The notes beneath the pieces are model-generated. The model was given only the letters and a program-made list of their open reading frames with translations. It did not search any database and was not told where the DNA came from. A stretch of 7,830 nt of DNA from Bifidobacterium breve (GTDB taxonomy: Bacteria; Actinomycetota; Acidimicrobiia; Acidimicrobiales; Ilumatobacteraceae): the NCBI GenBank assembly GCA_943325435.2, contig CALPPK020000039.1:1-7830 (forward strand), given 5' to 3'. This document shows positions 6,101 to 7,830 of the stretch, one piece after another. The translations under genes and the position numbers were made by a program. The stretch's first letter is position 1. The number at the start of each line of letters is the position of its first letter.

Positions 6101-7228
6101 AGGAATTTTTGCATGGACAGCTGGAACCTTATGTTCAAGATCTTTAGTGACGTTTTCCAGATTCAGTGACAGCAAAGTACTTGCTCCTACTTCACCTACA
6201 ACGTTGTGTTTCACATTGATGTTGACAGTTGGATCGCGATCGACTGATTTGAGATTGACTTTGGTTGAATGCTTTGCCTTGTCCTTGGGATTCTTGACCG
6301 TGATTGTGCCTAGAGCTACTTGATCAGTGGCGCTAGTGGGAGTTACAACAACTTCAACCTTCGCAAGTCTTGCTAAAGGCATGATGTCTGAATCAGCTTC
6401 AAGGGAACAGTTGATTGCTTTACTTACTACTTTGCAGTTACCAGAACCCACCGAAACCTTTGCAGATTCAACAATGACTTTGGAACCAATTTTCTGGGTC
6501 AAAGTTACGGTTGAGCCCTTTTCAAGATTCTCAGTACCTTCATTGTTGATCCAGATTCCATATGTGTGTTTCTCATTTGTGTACGTTGAAACAACTCGTC
6601 CGTCTGTCCATGTATTCCATTTCTTTCCAGCTAAGTGGCTAACAGTTGGAATAAGGACTGCATCTCCAAGATCAACAATTGTGAAGTTGCTTCTTTCAGA
6701 TTGAATTTTCTTGTTTTCGGAAGTGAAAGGCGTAACTTTGATTGCCCCCGTACCAGGAGGTGTGGTTCTTTTGCTTCTAACCGTGAAGGCAATCTCGGTT
6801 TCCTTCTCTGCTCCTAAGGGACGAGAAGAGATGCACTTGTAACCGGAACTAGTGCGAGCTGTTCCACATTTCCATCCGCGTGTCTTGGTGATAATTGAGG
6901 TGCCAATTGGTGTCTTGACGAAAACTCCCAATTCTTTGGCATCTTCGAAACCGCTGTTGAAGATCTTTACGATGAGTGGGAGTGATTTACCCTGATGGGC
7001 CGTTGCGCCCTCTGGTAGTTCAAGCCGCGTGGTTATCGCTTCGTTTGAGGCAGGCCTGGTGTACGGGACCCCATCACCTTCGATCACCGTACTTTCGTGT
7101 GCAGCGACCACTGGCTTAGCGGCCACTGGTGCTACTGAAACCGCGACAATTGCCATCGGTGTCACAAGTGCAGACAGAAATACGGACCGACGAATCACAC
7201 GATTTGACGAGGAAAACTTATTAGGCAT
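3170..7228 (-). CDS. Very large exported beta-rich repeat protein, unknown function
   Basis: A 1352-residue exported protein that I do not recognise as a named family. The N-terminus has a signal peptide: basic n-region (NRVIRRS), hydrophobic core (FLSALVTPMAIVAVSVAPV) and an AxA cleavage site near residue 37. Residues about 62-450 hold three beta-sandwich-like repeats resembling DUF11/CARDB-type surface modules, each with a nearby Cys pair (121/132, 265/274, 391/400). Residues about 451-563 look like a PKD/Ig-type module with FKWIQRC and a Cys pair 497/509. Residues about 570-1352 are a long series of predicted beta strands with degenerate Gly-Ala-aromatic repeats. There is no LPXTG motif, no terminal membrane helix and no catalytic motif that I can see. 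All 18 cysteines come in nine local pairs. The start codon has no Shine-Dalgarno but is supported by the signal peptide. It is convergent to the tad operon and divergent from msrA, so it is probably transcribed alone. An adhesin, surface-layer or matrix role is inference. Confidence 0.85.
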   Translation of the reverse strand: MPNKFSSSNRVIRRSVFLSALVTPMAIVAVSVAPVAAKPVVAAHESTVIEGDGVPYTRPASNEAITTRLELPEGATAHQGKSLPLIVKIFNSGFEDAKELGVFVKTPIGTSIITKTRGWKCGTARTSSGYKCISSRPLGAEKETEIAFTVRSKRTTPPGTGAIKVTPFTSENKKIQSERSNFTIVDLGDAVLIPTVSHLAGKKWNTWTDGRVVSTYTNEKHTYGIWINNEGTENLEKGSTVTLTQKIGSKVIVESAKVSVGSGNCKVVSKAINCSLEADSDIMPLARLAKVEVVVTPTSATDQVALGTITVKNPKDKAKHSTKVNLKSVDRDPTVNINVKHNVVGEVGASTLLSLNLENVTKDLEHKVPAVHAKIPSELVYTKFVGVNWACSIANRLLKCQYGSALTPNQVSKRLYLHFDIASSAKPDANGYTLDFASDNAVQRVNLHVIPAPVLKAEAIPAELETSSNSRANRIQLDADESVENGQALNFKWIQRCTTAADVKEFSQCPSGAPAPKVDITNRYLSRAHAFIPKVTSKKTFLFEVLVQTSTTTQRKTVKVKALPLNTASKASVRKADTSVPEWINTAIKNADVTISEPLLANGVFTAAATLPPSMVSRFKIPTTEKFTLTAPELQSDECIVVHAGETDTRLAIFTLSDANFKSSNFEYIIAPTSCTHGGDTFTGLGLKLDGEVFGQSLTFNGPVTLSPKLNVNLTASSANISIPIGDDSYGFKNAVVNLVADEARQIAKLSFGGFFSIFDTDQFIQGNITVPTDGAGAYSEGMQVSLSPLQPQNFSFDELSLRNMTLSVGVRYTPKLSNVKPLFTVNATGTASFMGVNVDIDQMEVDFLKGRVAAVLFRSRASLSLPGIQTAQASFEYVWKAATPASVSPKIVAAKPASFSVSASAVFVTDSGFAIGTVANPATLEYKSGKCIVMSGQVIIPGFLDATVSGYLITGAPCLAVTIQMGDLPGAPKTILSDVPLPLAPGDWRFDASNVTITLAGYRASGNFTIGKMYGIPYGSLDATLHLTSSSTQNTMYVKGSIDPLRGVTLQGESDLTVAGISAHFKVAAALTSTDQYIGAEADLSIGSTKFLLAGSFGITQAPVENLNPFSRTRTVRGFPTFRFTAAIPKFSIFGYNLGSAQIDMYQSVSSANVSVSTKVDFGVIKFSGEASLHWVDNQIAFSLNESGSVGIANQWSADFSFHMSNCGNSDCTKSGPFAFTASGTAYLAGRAFNLASVSIDSAGHFTVRSSMSGNGCYNTGNIAGLGFEFEGCFDFTFNALISDTAPYASVNADASLRVDYRVRHYPCCKKNYWGRWSRIANFSGGINIQLSPFSMSLSTRLLGFSITFAI
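5879..7045 (-). repeat. Three tandem Cys-pair beta-sandwich repeats within the large exported protein
   Basis: Three protein-level repeats of about 120 residues (roughly residues 62-184, 193-312 and 331-450). Each opens with a strand pair and an N-x-G/N-x-E type turn (IFNSGFEDAKEL, WINNEGTENLEKG, NLENVTKDLEHKV). Each then has a central Cys pair, W-K-C...Y-K-C, G-N-C...I-N-C and W-A-C...L-K-C, spaced 9-11 residues, followed by a strand such as TEIAFTVRS, VEVVVTPT or LYLHFDIA. This pattern is like DUF11-type domains for sets of unbounded or exported surface proteins. Boundaries are approximate and the sequence identity between copies is low, so they are old duplications and not recent DNA repeats. 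Confidence 0.55.
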
Positions 7229-7333
7229 TTAGAGACAGTAATAGAAGATCAGTTTCTGGCACTAGTTCAGCGAATTACACATAATTCAATTGCAGTGTTA
7301 TAACTCGGGGTTTCATTCAGTAGCGTGACGGGC
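7229..7333. promoter_or_regulatory. Divergent promoter region between the large exported protein gene and msrA
   Basis: This 105-base spacer must supply promoters for both divergent genes. For msrA, TTACAC (7275-7280) and TATAAC (7299-7304) with an 18-base gap are a weak sigma70-like pair. For the opposite gene, TATTAC on the minus strand (7238-7243) lies 9 bases before the ATG, the distance expected for a leaderless transcript, but no good -35 is seen. Neither gene has a convincing Shine-Dalgarno. These boxes are readings by eye and only suggestive. Confidence 0.35.
7272..7287. promoter_or_regulatory. 16-base perfect palindrome, candidate operator
   Basis: GAATTA (7272-7277), spacer CACA, TAATTC (7282-7287) form a perfect inverted repeat in the divergent spacer, 44 bases before the start of the large gene and 46 before msrA. 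It covers the proposed -35 box of msrA, so a dimeric repressor bound here could control one or both genes. The regulator is not identifiable; AT-rich six-base arms can also arise by chance. Confidence 0.4.
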
Positions 7334-7830
7334 ATGTTCGGACGAAAGACTCCAGGGATGATTACACCAGCACAAGCCTTGCCAGGGCGCACAGACCAAA
7401 CGATGCCAGTGCCAGAGGCACATTTTGAAAAGGGCACGTCGCTGACGGGCCCGTGGGCAGAGAACATGCAGACACTTGTTGTGGGCATGGGTTGTTTCTG
7501 GGGAGCTGAGCGTATTTTTTGGCAGCAGCCTGGCGTGCATTCAACAAGTGTTGGATACGCAGGTGGTTACACGCCGAACCCAACATATGAAGAAGTGTGT
7601 TCAGGACTTACAGGTCACACCGAGGTACTGACTGTTGTGTACGACTCATGGAACTTGTCGCTGATGGACATGTTGCGAGTGTTCTGGGAAAACCACAACC
7701 CAACACAAGGCATGCGCCAAGGTAATGACATGGGCACGCAATATCGCAGTGCAATTTATTATGCGAATGATGAACAGCGCATTGCGGCTGAAGAATCGCG
7801 TGACGCGTATCAAGAATTGCTAACTGCTGC
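7334..7830 (+). CDS. msrA: Peptide methionine sulfoxide reductase MsrA, 5' part
   Basis: MsrA reduces the S-epimer of methionine sulfoxide, free or in proteins, back to methionine in the cytoplasm, using thioredoxin. The window holds 165 codons of an expected 210 or so; the gene runs off the right edge. The start at 7334 gives the long N-terminal form (MFGRKTP, then TPAQALPGR) known from actinobacteria and also similar to the E. coli enzyme. An internal ATG at 7466 would remove 44 residues and is less likely. The catalytic motif GCFWGAER carries the nucleophile at Cys54, and [11 protein letters not shown] carries Cys89, equivalent to the resolving Cys of the E. coli type. The [16 protein letters not shown] block and [10 protein letters not shown] are the remaining family hallmarks. 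The second resolving cysteines expected near the C-terminus lie outside the window. No Shine-Dalgarno is visible; a GTG at 7325 is in frame but adds only three residues. Confidence 0.95.
   Translation, partial: MFGRKTPGMITPAQALPGRTDQTMPVPEAHFEKGTSLTGPWAENMQTLVVGMGCFWGAERIFWQQPGVHSTSVGYAGGYTPNPTYEEVCSGLTGHTEVLTVVYDSWNLSLMDMLRVFWENHNPTQGMRQGNDMGTQYRSAIYYANDEQRIAAEESRDAYQELLTA

Noticed and set aside
6327..6704. 125-codon open frame on the plus strand
   Set aside because: Antisense to the Cys-pair repeat region of the large gene; no start signals and no recognisable domain.
7189..7228. Tat signal peptide for the large exported protein
   Set aside because: The Arg pair is followed by S-V-F-L and not x-F-L-K in the right register, and no preceding Ser/Thr is present; an ordinary Sec signal is the simpler reading.
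3170..7228. Outer-membrane beta-barrel or autotransporter
   Set aside because: The beta-rich C-terminus ends near a Phe, but the neighbouring genes are actinobacterial and no passenger/barrel organisation is visible.
7267..7586. Three overlapping minus-strand open frames near the right edge
   Set aside because: They are antisense to msrA, whose catalytic motif and N-terminal extension are unmistakable in the plus frame.
1..7830. Mobile element, CRISPR array, tRNA or prophage content
   Set aside because: No transposase, integrase, regular spaced repeats, tRNA-like cloverleaf or phage gene was seen; the genes are closely packed and ordinary in arrangement.

Overview
The window looks like chromosomal DNA from an actinobacterium (Actinomycetota) with modest GC content, which I judge by eye to be in the 40s percent. 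Three things point there. A tad-type pilus locus ends in short, tightly overlapping TadE/TadG-like genes in the actinobacterial style. It is followed by a membrane-anchored BTAD-type regulator. The MsrA at the right edge begins MFGRKTP and continues into ALPGR, the long actinobacterial form. The low GC would fit a small-genome freshwater lineage, but that placement is a guess; no rRNA or marker gene is present.

Left half (1-3106, all + strand): this is the distal part of a tad/flp (tight adherence) operon. In order it holds the 3' end of a TadC-like (GspF-domain) membrane platform protein, a 64-residue Flp-position candidate pilin with a strong Shine-Dalgarno, two TadE-like pseudopilins, a TadG-like protein with the PF13400-type N-terminus, and a 416-residue membrane protein with a C-terminal winged-helix plus BTAD/TPR-like region. 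From the pilin onward every junction is a 1-4 base start/stop overlap, so the block is probably translationally coupled. Four consecutive products share an Arg-Gly step just before the hydrophobic helix, the place where a prepilin peptidase would cut. The ATPase (TadA), TadB and the peptidase are not in the window; they may lie upstream. A perfect hairpin covers the tadC stop codon just before the pilin, and a second hairpin sits between the end of the operon and the convergent gene.

Middle (3170-7228, - strand): one very large gene encodes a 1352-residue exported protein of unknown function. It has a signal peptide, three N-terminal beta-sandwich-like repeats each with a short-range Cys pair, a PKD/Ig-like segment, and a long C-terminal half of degenerate beta-strand repeats rich in Gly, Ser and Phe. 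All 18 cysteines fall into nine local pairs. No LPXTG sorting signal or C-terminal membrane helix is visible. It is the least explained object here and may be a surface or matrix protein, possibly an adhesin working beside the pilus; that link rests only on proximity.

Right edge (7229-7830): a 105-base divergent spacer carries a perfect 16-base palindrome and weak promoter-like boxes. It leads into msrA (methionine sulfoxide reductase A), which runs off the window. Neither divergent gene has a convincing Shine-Dalgarno. No tRNA, rRNA, CRISPR array, insertion sequence or gene-free stretch over 300 bases was seen.
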